DNA of 64,000 nucleotides from an uncultured Oscillibacter sp. (GCA_910576845.1 CAJTJA010000002.1:65046-129045), one strand, 5' to 3'; counted from the first letter of the stretch, positions 16,061 to 25,214 are shown. A program made the numbers and translations. The notes: generated by a model not told the origin, from the letters alone.

Positions 16061-17263
16061 TCACTTATCCAGAATCTCGCCGATCAGTTTGTCCGCCAAA
16101 ATCATGCTCCGGGGCAGGTGGAAGGGGCCTTTGAAGGTGCTGCCCTTGGTGGAGGGCTCCGTTGGAAGGCCGTCCCGGCGAAGATAACCATACCACTCGC
16201 CGTACTCAGGGTCGGCAAAATGGGACTTGCAGTAGTTCAGGGTTTTGTAGAACCAATCCAGATATTTTTCTTCGCCAGTGTCCCGATAGAGCATAAGGGA
16301 AGAGATCAGAATCTCATTGTGGGGCCACCAGAGCTTCATGTCGTGCTCATAAGCCTCCGGAGGTTTGCCCAAGGCGTCGGTGAAGTACAGCAGACCGCCG
16401 TATTCCTCGTCCCACCCGGCGGCGATGGCCCAATCAAACATCTCCGCAGCTTTTCGTATCAGGGTTTTGTTTCCGGTGCGCTGAGCGTGCTCCAGAAGGA
16501 ACCAGACACCCTCAATGTCGTGTCCGGGGTTGACGGTGCGGCCTTCGGTGTAGTAGAGACGGGGGGTTCCGTCTGCGTCTACGTTCTCCAGAGTGCATTT
16601 CAGCTCCGGTTTCACGTGATATTTAAAGATATCGTCCACGCACTGCTGGGCCCGCTCCTCATAGAGCGCCTTCCGCTCCGGGTCTGTCCGCAGCAGCACG
16701 CCGGTGACGTTCAGTATGATCATGGGCGTGCCGAAAGCACGGCCTGTCCGGGTCTCCGGAATGGTTTTGGGCCCCATGCCTACAGGGTCCGGCTTGCCTT
16801 GGCTCAGGTCCCAATAAAGATCATAGCATTGCCGGGCCCGCTCCAGCCGCTTCCGCTCCCCGGTAACGCCGTAGTACTCCGCATTGGCGATGGAGCAAAA
16901 GGCCTCTGAGAAGTAGTAGCGCCGCTGGCGGAGGGGCTGTCCCTCCGCCGTGACGGTGAAATACATCCGCTCGCCGTGCTCATGGTTGAAGCAGTGGGCC
17001 TCCATAAAATCCAGACAGCTCTTCGAAGCATTCAGCCATTCCTGTTTCACACCGTAATTGCTGCACAAAAACGCGAAAATCCAGCCGCAGCGGCCCTGCA
17101 TCCAGACGCTCTTGTCCGTAGAGTAAATTTCTCCCTTCCGGTCCAGGCAGGTGTAAACGCCGCCGTGTTCCCTGTCCATGCCGTGCTCCAGCCAGAAGGC
17201 GGCGGAGCGCTCCAGCTCCCCCCGGACCCAGGTCCGGGCTTCCTGCAGTTTTTGCCGGTCCAT
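16061..17263 (-). CDS. AGE-family epimerase (N-acylglucosamine 2-epimerase)
   Basis: 400 residues of the (alpha/alpha)6-barrel AGE family. Conserved pieces are MDREHGGVYTCLDRKGEIY near the N-terminus, WMQGRCGWIFA, RYYFSEAFCSIANAEYY, NPGHDIEGVWFLLEH and the catalytic-region LWWPHNEILIS. Such enzymes interconvert N-acetylmannosamine and N-acetylglucosamine. Next to the lyase this replaces the more usual ManNAc-6-phosphate epimerase (NanE). GGAGG precedes ATG 17263, 16 bases after the kinase gene, so the pair is one operon. A cellobiose or mannose 2-epimerase activity is the alternative. Confidence 0.88.
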   Translation of the reverse strand: MDRQKLQEARTWVRGELERSAAFWLEHGMDREHGGVYTCLDRKGEIYSTDKSVWMQGRCGWIFAFLCSNYGVKQEWLNASKSCLDFMEAHCFNHEHGERMYFTVTAEGQPLRQRRYYFSEAFCSIANAEYYGVTGERKRLERARQCYDLYWDLSQGKPDPVGMGPKTIPETRTGRAFGTPMIILNVTGVLLRTDPERKALYEERAQQCVDDIFKYHVKPELKCTLENVDADGTPRLYYTEGRTVNPGHDIEGVWFLLEHAQRTGNKTLIRKAAEMFDWAIAAGWDEEYGGLLYFTDALGKPPEAYEHDMKLWWPHNEILISSLMLYRDTGEEKYLDWFYKTLNYCKSHFADPEYGEWYGYLRRDGLPTEPSTKGSTFKGPFHLPRSMILADKLIGEILDK

Positions 17264-17279
17264 GTATTCACCCTCCTAA

Positions 17280-18662
17280 TTATTTTGTAATCTCCGGCAG
17301 GCTGGCGGCGGCCATGGACTGGCCTACCCGGCGGAATTTCTCGTCAGGCAGCTCGGGAACGATTTTCCCGTCCAGCTCCGGATACTCGTCTGCCAGCACC
17401 TTTTTGGCGGTGTCCAGAATCAAATCTCCGCCCTTGCCGCTCATGACCCGGCCCAGCAGCAGCACATGCCGGCAGCCATAGAGATCGAAATAGTATGCCA
17501 GGGTGTGACCCAGATAAACGCCGATAGACTCATAGACCTGGGCGGCCCGGGGATCGTCCTCCGCCATGAGCTTTTGAACGGCTTTCAGCTTCTCGGCGGG
17601 AGAGGCGCTTTCGTCCAGCTCGATGCCCGCCCGGGGAGCCAGCTTGATGACGCCGTCCTGAGAGAAGTATTTCACGCCGCAGCCGATGTCGCCGCTCCAC
17701 TCGTCCCGCATGGCGCCGGGCTGGGCGTCCACAGGGACGAAGGCCAGCTCGTTGAGCCAGCCGGTGATCCGGCCCTCCTCGTCCACATAGCCCACGGCTT
17801 CGCTGGTGCCCATGGCGATGCCTAAGACACTGTTGTCATTCAGGCTCATGGCTCCCGCCAGGGCAGAGACATCGCCGTCGTTGATGACGCAGTAGGGCAC
17901 GTCCCCAAACGTGTCCCGGATAGCCCGGATATAGATGTCCTTGACTTTCTCGCTGTATATCTCCTTGGGAACCTTGAGGAACAATGAGGCGTTCATAGTC
18001 CGGTTGTTGATGAACACGCCGGCGGAGCTGACGCCAACCGCGTCCACCCGCGGCATATGCTCCGCGGCGGATTTCAGGGCGCTGACAATGCCGTCGTAAT
18101 GGTAATCGGGGTCAGAGTTGGTCTTGGGGAACCAAACGACCTCCTCAGAGTAGACGGTTTCTCCGTCGATGACGGCGGAGACCTTCCGGTCGGACCCGCC
18201 GGCGTCAAAGCCGATGCGGCAGCCCTCCATGTGGCCTCCAATAGCTTTAGGAGCGTCCTTGGCGGCAGGGATGTCATCCACCAGAACAATTTCAAAGGGA
18301 TGCTCGAAAACGTCTGCCATGTAGTCCCAGTCAAATTCCTGCTGTCCACCGGCGCAGTATACGGATTTCAAGTATTCGAAGACGCCCGCGTCGCCGCTGA
18401 CATAGATCTTGAAGCCGCCTTTCATCCAGAGAATGGTCTTGACCAGCCGCTCAATATAATAGTGGTCAGCGGCCTCCATCTCCGGAGTGCCGTGGATAAA
18501 GGTTTGGCAGGAGGCCATCTGCCCGTCGGCCCGTTCCACGGCGATGCCCACCGGCTTTTTTGCTGCGGCCAGGAAGGCGCGGTTGAAGCGCATGAGAGGG
18601 ATAAAGCCCGGATCCAGGGGCGGCGTGTGCTTCAGTTCCACATTGATTCCGAATCGGTCCAT
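17280..18662 (-). CDS. ROK/hexokinase-like sugar kinase
   Basis: 460 residues of the actin-like ATPase superfamily. A phosphate-1 loop appears as RIGFDAGGSDRKVSAVIDG (about 150-168). The second half has DAVGVSSAGVFINN, YCVINDGDVSALAG and a GIAMGTSEAVGY phosphate-2 segment. It is longer than standard ROK kinases, with about 145 extra N-terminal residues. Paired with the AGE epimerase, it most likely phosphorylates ManNAc or GlcNAc, supplying the NanK step. Starts at ATG 18662 behind AAGGAG. Substrate is inferred from context. Confidence 0.7.
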   Translation of the reverse strand: MDRFGINVELKHTPPLDPGFIPLMRFNRAFLAAAKKPVGIAVERADGQMASCQTFIHGTPEMEAADHYYIERLVKTILWMKGGFKIYVSGDAGVFEYLKSVYCAGGQQEFDWDYMADVFEHPFEIVLVDDIPAAKDAPKAIGGHMEGCRIGFDAGGSDRKVSAVIDGETVYSEEVVWFPKTNSDPDYHYDGIVSALKSAAEHMPRVDAVGVSSAGVFINNRTMNASLFLKVPKEIYSEKVKDIYIRAIRDTFGDVPYCVINDGDVSALAGAMSLNDNSVLGIAMGTSEAVGYVDEEGRITGWLNELAFVPVDAQPGAMRDEWSGDIGCGVKYFSQDGVIKLAPRAGIELDESASPAEKLKAVQKLMAEDDPRAAQVYESIGVYLGHTLAYYFDLYGCRHVLLLGRVMSGKGGDLILDTAKKVLADEYPELDGKIVPELPDEKFRRVGQSMAAASLPEITK

Positions 18663-19104
18663 AATGAGTCTCCTTCATTTTATAATTTGCAGGCGTACTG
18701 CTGGAAGCTGGAATTGGGGGGGTGAATAGCAGACAGACAAAAAGCGGTTTTTCGCCGCGTTTTCATAAAAACTTTCAGCCGGGGTCTGGTGAATAGGCTG
18801 ACAGGCATACGGTCCCTTGTCAATTAATGGTATTCTCATAATATCATGAATTTATCTAATATTCAATCCCTAATACAAAAGGCCTTTTAACAAATTGTAC
18901 AGGCGGCAGCTGGAAAAGACTTTCCCTGGAGAATATTGCCGGAGGCTGTATACCTCCAGAACTATTTTTTTCCGGAAGGCGCGGCGCGGTGTCATGGAAT
19001 TGTTTGGCTTTCCAGCTGCTCCGCCTCTTGACGGAAGGGGAAAAGAGGGCTATCCTTGTGTATATCAAAGCGTATAATGGATTTGATACGGAGGAGGACC
19101 TGTT
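18663..19104. other. Divergent regulatory region, no gene
   Basis: 442 bases between the ROK-like kinase (minus) and malic enzyme (plus) genes. AT-rich near 18820-18890. A short GGAGG...CCTCC hairpin followed by TATTTTTTT lies near 18940-18970. TATAAT at 19073-19078 is a likely -10 of the malic enzyme gene, with no good -35. No copy of the GAAANNNTTTC operator was found. Confidence 0.5.
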
Positions 19105-20277
19105 ATGGATTACGCAAAGGAATCCCTGCGGCTCCACGGCGAGTGGAAGGGAAAGATTGAAGTTGTTGCCACCGTTCCTGTGGAGACGAAGGACGACCTG
19201 AGCCTGGCCTATACCCCGGGTGTGGCGCAGCCCTGCCTGGAGATTCAAAAAGATATCAGCAAGAGCTATGAGCTTACCCGCCGGCACAACCTCTGTGCCG
19301 TGATTACCGACGGTTCCGCCGTCTTGGGCCTGGGGGACATCGGCCCAGAGGCAGGCATGCCCGTTATGGAGGGCAAGTGCGTTCTCTTTAAGGCCTTCGG
19401 CAACGTGGATGCCTTCCCCCTCTGTGTAAAAACCCACGATGTAGACGAGTTTGTCAATGCGGTGTGGCTGATGTCCGGCTCCTTCGGCGGCATTAATCTG
19501 GAGGATATCGCCGCTCCCCGCTGCTTTGAGATTGAGCGGAAGCTGAAAGAAAGGTGCGATATCCCCATCTTTCATGACGATCAGCACGGCACCGCTATTA
19601 TCACCCTGGCTGGTCTTACCAATGCGCTGAAAGTAGTGGGGAAGAAGAGGGAGGATGTAAGGGTGGTTACATCGGGCGCAGGCGCGGCGGCAGTTTCCAT
19701 TGTGAAGCTGCTGCTGTCGGCAGGCTTCCAAAATATCATTATGTGTGACCGGAAGGGCGCCATTTATCAAGGACGGGCGGGGCTGAACTGGATTAAAGAA
19801 GAAATGGCCCAGGTGACAAACCTGGAGAAAAAGACTGGAACTCTGGCCGATGTGCTGAAGGGGGCAGATGTATTTATCGGCGTTTCCGCTCCCGGCACAG
19901 TCACCACCGATATGGTGAAGACGATGAACAAGGACGCGGTCGTCTTTGCCTGCGCCAATCCCACTCCGGAGATTTTCCCCGATGAGGCCAAGGCTGGCGG
20001 AGCTGCGGTGGTTTCCACCGGACGCAGTGACTATCCCAATCAGATTAATAATGTTCTGGCTTTTCCGGGGGTTTTTCGGGGAACGTTTGATGTTCGGGCC
20101 AGCGACATTAATGAGGAAATGAAGATGGCGGCGGCCCAAGCCCTGGCGGCCCTTATTTCTGACGAGGAACTGAATGCCGACTACATTATCCCGAAGGCCT
20201 TTGACAAGCGGGTGGGGCCTGCGGTGGCAAAGGCTGTGGCCGAAGCCGCCAGGAGGTCCGGTGTTGCCAGACTGTGA
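19105..20277 (+). CDS. NAD(P)-dependent malic enzyme
   Basis: 390 residues, the short bacterial form. It converts malate to pyruvate and CO2. Conserved parts are LAYTPGVAQPC at the N-terminus, AVITDGSAVLGLGDIGPEAG, INLEDIAAPRCFEIE (metal/malate site), IFHDDQHGTAI, the nucleotide-binding segment VTSGAGAAAVSIVKLLL and ALSNPT-equivalent ACANPTPEIFPD. GGAGGAGG lies 7 bases before the ATG. Transcribed alone, divergent from the kinase gene. Confidence 0.95.
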   Translation: MDYAKESLRLHGEWKGKIEVVATVPVETKDDLSLAYTPGVAQPCLEIQKDISKSYELTRRHNLCAVITDGSAVLGLGDIGPEAGMPVMEGKCVLFKAFGNVDAFPLCVKTHDVDEFVNAVWLMSGSFGGINLEDIAAPRCFEIERKLKERCDIPIFHDDQHGTAIITLAGLTNALKVVGKKREDVRVVTSGAGAAAVSIVKLLLSAGFQNIIMCDRKGAIYQGRAGLNWIKEEMAQVTNLEKKTGTLADVLKGADVFIGVSAPGTVTTDMVKTMNKDAVVFACANPTPEIFPDEAKAGGAAVVSTGRSDYPNQINNVLAFPGVFRGTFDVRASDINEEMKMAAAQALAALISDEELNADYIIPKAFDKRVGPAVAKAVAEAARRSGVARL

Positions 20278-20732
20278 CCGGGTCCGGTTTGACCGGGGAG
20301 AGGCCGCCTGTCCTTTTAACGGGATTGTCGTGCGAAAATAGGGCGGAAAAGCGGCAAAATAGTTTCAGTGAACGAACAAAAGCGGTAGTATGATGAGATA
20401 AATAGTAAAGCGGCAGGGAATATTCCCTGCCGCTTATGAGTATGGGGAGAACCGGGAGACCGATTTGACGTGGAGGAGTGCGGGGCTGTGCCCGCAGGTG
20501 CGATTCGGAGTGCCGCCGCCTCTTAGCCTGTTGACATAAGCCCAAACGCACGCCTTCCCGGCAAATTCTCCGTCTGCCGCGTTAAAAATTTTTGACGTGG
20601 GCCGGCGCGCCTGCAAATTTTTGTCTTGCATCCGGCAAAAATTTGCTTGGAGATTCTTAATACGAATAGGCTCGACAAGGAGAGAACCCGGAAGGAGGTT
20701 CCAGCACCATTGAAAATGATGTTCACATCGCT
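20278..20732. other. Convergent intergenic region with two hairpins
   Basis: 455 bases between the ends of the malic enzyme and arginyl-tRNA synthetase genes. A perfect 28-base palindrome at 20408-20435 (AAGCGGCAGGGAAT and its complement) could end transcription from both sides. A second 11-bp stem (GCAAATTTTTG 20613-20623 with 20636-20646, 12-base loop) lies 87 bases from the argS stop. No gene seen. Confidence 0.55.
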
Positions 20733-22478
20733 TTACATTCGCTCCGGTGCGTCTACGCCGATGAGCTTCAATCCGTTCCGCAGGACAATGCGCGTGTCAT
20801 CCGCCAGCTTCAAACGGGCGGCGGCCAGAGCGGGGGCTTCCTCCCGGATGTGGCAGGCGGTATAGAAGCGGTGGAAGCAGCCTGCCAGCTCCATCAGATA
20901 GCGGTTCACATGGGAGGGATCGTAATTCTTCGCCGCCGCCCGGACTGTATCCGGCCAGGCCGCGAGCTGCTTGATGAGAGCCTGCTCCGCCTCCGCCGTC
21001 AGCAGGCTCAGATCCGCCTGGCCGGGAGCAGGCACCGTCAGCCCTTCCTGCGCCAGCTTTTCGGTCAGGGAGCAGATGCGGGCGTGGGCGTACTCCACAT
21101 AGTAAATGGGATTCTCGGAGTCCTCACGGACAGCCAGTCCCAGATCAAAGTCCATCTGGGTATCCGGCTTGGCATTGAAAAACCATCGGGCGGCATCCAC
21201 GGGCACCTCATCCAGAAGATCAGAGAGACTGATCGCCTTTCCGGTGCGTTTGCTCATTTTTACCAGTTCTCCGTCCCGCAGGAGCTTTACCAGCTGCATC
21301 AGCACGATATCAAGCTTTCCGGAACCGTCCAGTCCCAGCGCGTCTAAAGCGCCCTTCAGACGGGCCACATGGCCATGGTGGTCTGCTCCCCAAATGTTGA
21401 TGACCTTGTCAAAGCCCCGCGTCTCAAATTTGTTCCGGTGATAGGCGATGTCGGCGGCAAAATAGGTATAGAAACCATTCGCCCGGCGCAGGACGTCATC
21501 CTTCAGGTCCAGCTTCTCAATATCCTTTTCCTTTTTTCCGGCTTTCAACAGATTTTCCCGAAGAATGTCCGCTGTTCTCAGCCAGAGGGCCCCATCCTTT
21601 TCATAGGTCCAGCCCCGTTGGGTCAGAAGCTCTGCCGTCTCCGCCACAGCGCCGCTGTTATGGAGGGAAGATTCATAAAACCAGGTATCATAGTCAATTT
21701 TATAGCGCTGGAGGTCGCTTTTCATTTTGGGCAGGTTAACGGATAGACCATATGCGCTCATGGCGGCCATCCAAACCTCTTCCCGGGTTCCGCCAGGAAA
21801 GTTCTCCGCCTGGGCCAGGAATCCCTCGGCCAGCTCCCGGATATCGCCGCCCTGATAGCCGTCCTCAGGGAAGGGAAACTCGTCTTCTCCATAGGTCAGC
21901 TGCATGCAGCGGGCATAGATGGATCGGGCGAATTTGTCGATTTGGTGCCCGGCGTCGTTAACATAGAATTCCCGGCTGACGTCGGCCCCGCAGGCGGCCA
22001 GAACGGAGGCCAGGGTGTCTCCGAGCACGCCGCCTCTGGCGTTGCCCATGTGCATGGGACCAGTGGGGTTGGCAGAGACAAACTCCACCATAATCTTCTG
22101 GCCCTTCAGGGTGTCGGAATGCCCATAATCCGCGCCTTCCCGCTCTACGGCGGCGCAGACGTCTTCGTACCAGCGCTGTCCGAGATGAAAGTTAAGGAAG
22201 CCGGGACCGGCAATTTCCGCAGAGGAAAAGTAGCTGCCCTCTAATTTCATATGTTCCAGCAGGGCTTGGGCAATGACCCGGGGAGGCTGCCGCAGAGCTT
22301 TGGAGGCCGCCAGGGCGAAAGTGGTGGTGAAATCACCGTTGGCGATGTCTCTGGGAATCTCCACCGGTGCGGTGCGGACTTCGGCCTGGGGCAGGGTCCC
22401 GTCCGCCGCTGCGGCCTGATAAGCGGCCATAGCCAGGGCGGAGACCTGGTCTTTGGCGTTTTGTACCATGTTCGTCAT
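20733..22478 (-). CDS. argS: Arginine--tRNA ligase
   Basis: 581 residues from ATG 22478 (AAAGAGG upstream); a longer in-frame start at 22571 overlaps the upstream gene and is rejected. The class I HIGH motif appears as HMGN in GPMHMGNARGGVLGDTL, and KMSKS as KMSKRTGKAIS. The N-terminal additional domain and C-terminal DALR anticodon-binding domain are present, ending in the usual LIGVDAPERM. It charges tRNA-Arg in the cytoplasm. It lies 34 bases after the DUF1934 gene and is probably in the murI operon. Confidence 0.97.
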   Translation of the reverse strand: MTNMVQNAKDQVSALAMAAYQAAAADGTLPQAEVRTAPVEIPRDIANGDFTTTFALAASKALRQPPRVIAQALLEHMKLEGSYFSSAEIAGPGFLNFHLGQRWYEDVCAAVEREGADYGHSDTLKGQKIMVEFVSANPTGPMHMGNARGGVLGDTLASVLAACGADVSREFYVNDAGHQIDKFARSIYARCMQLTYGEDEFPFPEDGYQGGDIRELAEGFLAQAENFPGGTREEVWMAAMSAYGLSVNLPKMKSDLQRYKIDYDTWFYESSLHNSGAVAETAELLTQRGWTYEKDGALWLRTADILRENLLKAGKKEKDIEKLDLKDDVLRRANGFYTYFAADIAYHRNKFETRGFDKVINIWGADHHGHVARLKGALDALGLDGSGKLDIVLMQLVKLLRDGELVKMSKRTGKAISLSDLLDEVPVDAARWFFNAKPDTQMDFDLGLAVREDSENPIYYVEYAHARICSLTEKLAQEGLTVPAPGQADLSLLTAEAEQALIKQLAAWPDTVRAAAKNYDPSHVNRYLMELAGCFHRFYTACHIREEAPALAAARLKLADDTRIVLRNGLKLIGVDAPERM

Positions 22479-22512
22479 TGAAAAAACCTCTTTCTTTTCG
22501 GTGTCTTTTGTA

Positions 22513-22983
22513 TCAGGATGGACCGTTTTCCCGAAACTCATGCTTCCGCCGCACTCGTATTTTAAAGGCATTCCGCCCGGTGACGGAGTGGTCCACGGAG
22601 ATGGAATATTGAATATCCATCAGTCCGCCCCGTTCTGTCAGACTGTGGCGGAGACGGCTGGTTTGGATGCCGATGGCCAATTCTCCGAAGGGGGTTTCAT
22701 AGAGGGAGGTGTGCTGCTTCCCCTCCTCAAAGACCATCTGGGAGTTCACATTGCCTTTTCGGGTCAGAATTACCTGGGGACCCTGAATTTCAAAGGCAGT
22801 GGTGGTGCCCTCCAGGCCGGTGAGCTCGCTCTCCTGATAGGAGAGAACGATTCCGTTTTCTCCGGTGAGGACCAGTGTGCCCTCGGTCATCAGTTCAATG
22901 CTGTCCGGCTCTGTATCTTCATATCGCTGCTCTGACCGGATGGTCAGCAGAACGGGCAGCTTGTTTGTTTCAATACTGGTCAA
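22513..22983 (-). CDS. DUF1934 (lipocalin-like YwiB-type) protein
   Basis: 156 residues from TTG 22983, which overlaps the end of murI by 14 bases; GGAGG lies 7 bases upstream inside murI. It is a small all-beta protein (LVLTGENGIVLSYQES, VILTRKGNVNSQMVFEEG, LMDIQYSISVD). The DUF1934/YwiB family has a lipocalin-like fold and, as in Bacillus subtilis ywiB-argS, sits directly before argS. Function unknown. Translational coupling to murI is likely. Confidence 0.85.
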   Translation of the reverse strand: MTSIETNKLPVLLTIRSEQRYEDTEPDSIELMTEGTLVLTGENGIVLSYQESELTGLEGTTTAFEIQGPQVILTRKGNVNSQMVFEEGKQHTSLYETPFGELAIGIQTSRLRHSLTERGGLMDIQYSISVDHSVTGRNAFKIRVRRKHEFRENGPS

Positions 22984-23785
22984 TGTCAATCCTCCGTGCC
23001 ATGTGATGAATATTCTCCTGCAAAAAGAGGGAGGCCACGCCCTCAAAGTCCTCTGCCCGGTCGCTGACGTAGAATTCGGCCTCTCCCCGCCGGTCCGACG
23101 GCGCCCGGAGGCTTTGGACAGTCAGAAGGCGCTTAAGTTCAAAAGCGGATTCCTCTCCGGCGGAAACCAGAGCGACGCTTGGACCGCAGATGTTTGTAAT
23201 AACATCCTCCAGCAGCGGGTAATGAGTGCATCCCAGGATAAGCGTGTCCGCGCCCCATTCCAGGAGCGGGGCCAGGTACTCCTGAGCCACGGTTTCAATA
23301 ACTACATCCCCTGGGCGAAACCGGCCGTTCTCCACCAAGGGAACGAACAGCGGGCAAGGCTGGCAAAAGACCTCTACCGATGGGTCCAGCCGCCGCAGCG
23401 CCGCCTCATAAGCCCCGGAGCGAACGGAGGCCAAGGTGGCGATCATGCCGATCCGGCGTGTTTTTGTTACGTCCAGTGCCCTGCGGCAGGTGGACTCTAC
23501 CACGCCGACGAGAGGCAGATCGTTTTCCTGCTGGAGAGTGTCCAGAGATGTGGTGGATATGGTTCCGCAGGCAATGACGACGGCCTTGAGGTCAAAAGAA
23601 CGAAGGAAGCGCAGGTCCTGTCTGGCATATTTCAGCAGGGTTTCCCTGGAGCGTCCGCCGTAAGGTACCCGGGCGGTATCGCCAAAATAAATCAAATTTT
23701 CCTCCGGCAGAATTCGCCGCAGGACCCGTACCGCCGTCAGGCCTCCGAGACCCGAGTCAAACACACCGATAGGACGCATATCCAT
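22970..23785 (-). CDS. murI: Glutamate racemase
   Basis: 271 residues from ATG 23785 (AGAGGAGA upstream); an in-frame ATG at 23890 lies inside the promoter and is rejected. It makes D-glutamate for peptidoglycan. The first active-site block is IGVFDSGLGGLTAV with Asp 10. The two catalytic cysteines are Cys 73 in ACGTIS, where most racemases have ACNTA, and the Cys in LGCTHYPLL. The Asn-to-Gly change next to Cys 73 is noted but the rest of the family pattern is intact. First gene of a murI-DUF1934-argS operon. Confidence 0.93.
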   Translation of the reverse strand: MDMRPIGVFDSGLGGLTAVRVLRRILPEENLIYFGDTARVPYGGRSRETLLKYARQDLRFLRSFDLKAVVIACGTISTTSLDTLQQENDLPLVGVVESTCRRALDVTKTRRIGMIATLASVRSGAYEAALRRLDPSVEVFCQPCPLFVPLVENGRFRPGDVVIETVAQEYLAPLLEWGADTLILGCTHYPLLEDVITNICGPSVALVSAGEESAFELKRLLTVQSLRAPSDRRGEAEFYVSDRAEDFEGVASLFLQENIHHMARRIDIDQY

Positions 23786-23861
23786 TGCTGTTTCTCCTCT
23801 CGCTGCAGGGGAACGGGAGAAATGTCTCCCGGCCCTGGTCACAAATTGCTCTAAGACATGT

Positions 23862-23890
23862 ATTATACTATGAGAGTTCTTTTGCCGCAA
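23862..23890 (-). promoter_or_regulatory. Promoter of the murI operon
   Basis: On the minus strand: TTGCGG (23890-23885), 17 bases, TATAAT (23867-23862). Lies 77 bases before the murI ATG. Confidence 0.7.
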
Positions 23891-23924
23891 GACAGATTTT
23901 AGTCTTTTTGCCCGCTTTTTTATG

Positions 23925-23953
23925 TGGAATTTTTCAAAAGGCTCTGCTATAAT
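23925..23953 (+). promoter_or_regulatory. Possible promoter of the small acidic protein gene
   Basis: TATAAT at 23948-23953 with a weak -35 (TGGAAT) 17 bases upstream. The gene starts at 24007. Confidence 0.45.
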
Positions 23954-24006
23954 GATTTTATCTGTTGAAACCGGCCGCCGACAATGCCGTGAGGAGGGGT
24001 CAGCCT

Positions 24007-24420
24007 ATGAAAATTGAATTGACGGAGCAACAGTACCGTTATCTGCTGGACCTGGTCTACATAGGTAACTGGGTTCTCAACTCCACCAGAGAGGATGACC
24101 GCATACGGGAATATGACCAGGTAGAGAGCCTGATTTTTTCCCACTGTCTCCGCCATGGCATGGGGAAGCTGGTGGAGCTGTATCAGGGAGACCTGATCCC
24201 TTCCCGGGCTTTTGCGGATGGCGGTATCCATGAGGCCATTGAGAGTTATGAAGATGTTGTGTTTTATGAGATTCTGGCGGAGGAGCTGGCCCTGCGGGAC
24301 ATGGACGGGGAGCCGCTGACCCGTGAGAATTACGGGATGCTGATGGAACGGATTGATACATACCTTGATGAGTTTGATGAACACGGAACAGAACACATTT
24401 CGATTGATTTTGATGAGTGA
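24007..24420 (+). CDS. Small acidic protein of unknown function
   Basis: 137 residues from ATG 24007, behind GAGGAGG. Acidic throughout, with a helical N-terminus (LTEQQYRYLLDLVYIGNWVL) and an Asp/Glu-rich tail (DTYLDEFDEHGTEHISIDFD). No signal peptide or membrane helix. I do not recognise a domain. It has its own promoter and no obvious operon partner. Confidence 0.85.
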   Translation: MKIELTEQQYRYLLDLVYIGNWVLNSTREDDRIREYDQVESLIFSHCLRHGMGKLVELYQGDLIPSRAFADGGIHEAIESYEDVVFYEILAEELALRDMDGEPLTRENYGMLMERIDTYLDEFDEHGTEHISIDFDE

Positions 24421-24657
24421 GGCCGCCGGATAAAGCTTCAGGCTTATTTGGGAAATGCCAGAGCCCCGATTATCGGATGTTTTCCGCACAGGCTGCGGGG
24501 TGTTTTTCGGGCGCATAATTTTTCCAGATGCCGCATACACTGGATAAGCGGTCTGAGCTGCGACTGAAAAATGCCTGCCCTGCGGTCCGATGTAATCCAG
24601 GGGGCGGCTTGCCGGGCGGCTTTCGGCACGCGACTTCTTTGCGCGGGGGCTGGTGTT

Positions 24658-25191
24658 TTGAAGCGGCGGCTTTTTTTCTGGGAATTTGGGGGCTTTTTAT
24701 TTACAGGAGCACTGGGAGTCCTGCTGCACTTCGCCTACGAGTGGAGCGGAGGCAGTATGCTTGCCGCGATTTTTTCAGGAGTCAATGAGTCCACTTGGGA
24801 ACACATGAAGCTGCTGTTTGTTCCTCTTTTCCTGTTTTCTATGGTCCAGGTTTGTCTGCTGGGGAGAAATTATCCTAATTTTTTGGCTGTTCGGGCGCTC
24901 AGCGTTTTGACAGGACTGGCGCTGATTCCGGTCCTTTTCTATACCTACACCGGCATCCTTGGCTTCCATGTCACTTGGGTGGATATTTCCATCTTTTTTC
25001 TGGCGAATATGGGGGTCTTTTGCCTGGATTTTGCCCTGCTTCGCCGGGGGTGGCTTTCTTCCGGCTGGCAGCAGATTTTGGGACTGCTGGTCCTGTGGGG
25101 GCTGGCCTTCTGCTTTGTCTGGTGCACGTTTCACCCGGTCTGCTTGCCGCTTTGGCGGGACCCGGTAGGGGGAACATACGGCATATCCTGA
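24658..25191 (+). CDS. DUF6512-family membrane protein
   Basis: 177 residues from a TTG at 24658, chosen because family members begin close to this point (LKRRLFFWEFGGFLFTGALG). An in-frame ATG at 24571 gives 29 extra residues with no membrane-protein character. Five or six helices, with the characteristic YEWSGGSMLAAIFSGVNESTW segment after the first helix. Function unknown. The gene ends on a terminator. Start is uncertain because the upstream GGGGGC is a poor ribosome binding site. Confidence 0.75.
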   Translation: MKRRLFFWEFGGFLFTGALGVLLHFAYEWSGGSMLAAIFSGVNESTWEHMKLLFVPLFLFSMVQVCLLGRNYPNFLAVRALSVLTGLALIPVLFYTYTGILGFHVTWVDISIFFLANMGVFCLDFALLRRGWLSSGWQQILGLLVLWGLAFCFVWCTFHPVCLPLWRDPVGGTYGIS

Positions 25192-25192
25192 A

Positions 25193-25214
25193 AACGCCCT
25201 CAGGGGCGTTTTTT
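25193..25214 (+). terminator. Rho-independent terminator
   Basis: Stem AACGCCC/GGGGCGTT followed by TTTTTG, just past the stop codon of the DUF6512-like gene. Confidence 0.85.

Noticed and set aside
18856..20139. A 427-codon minus-strand frame over the malic enzyme gene
   Set aside because: Mirror of a gene with full family motifs and a strong ribosome site.
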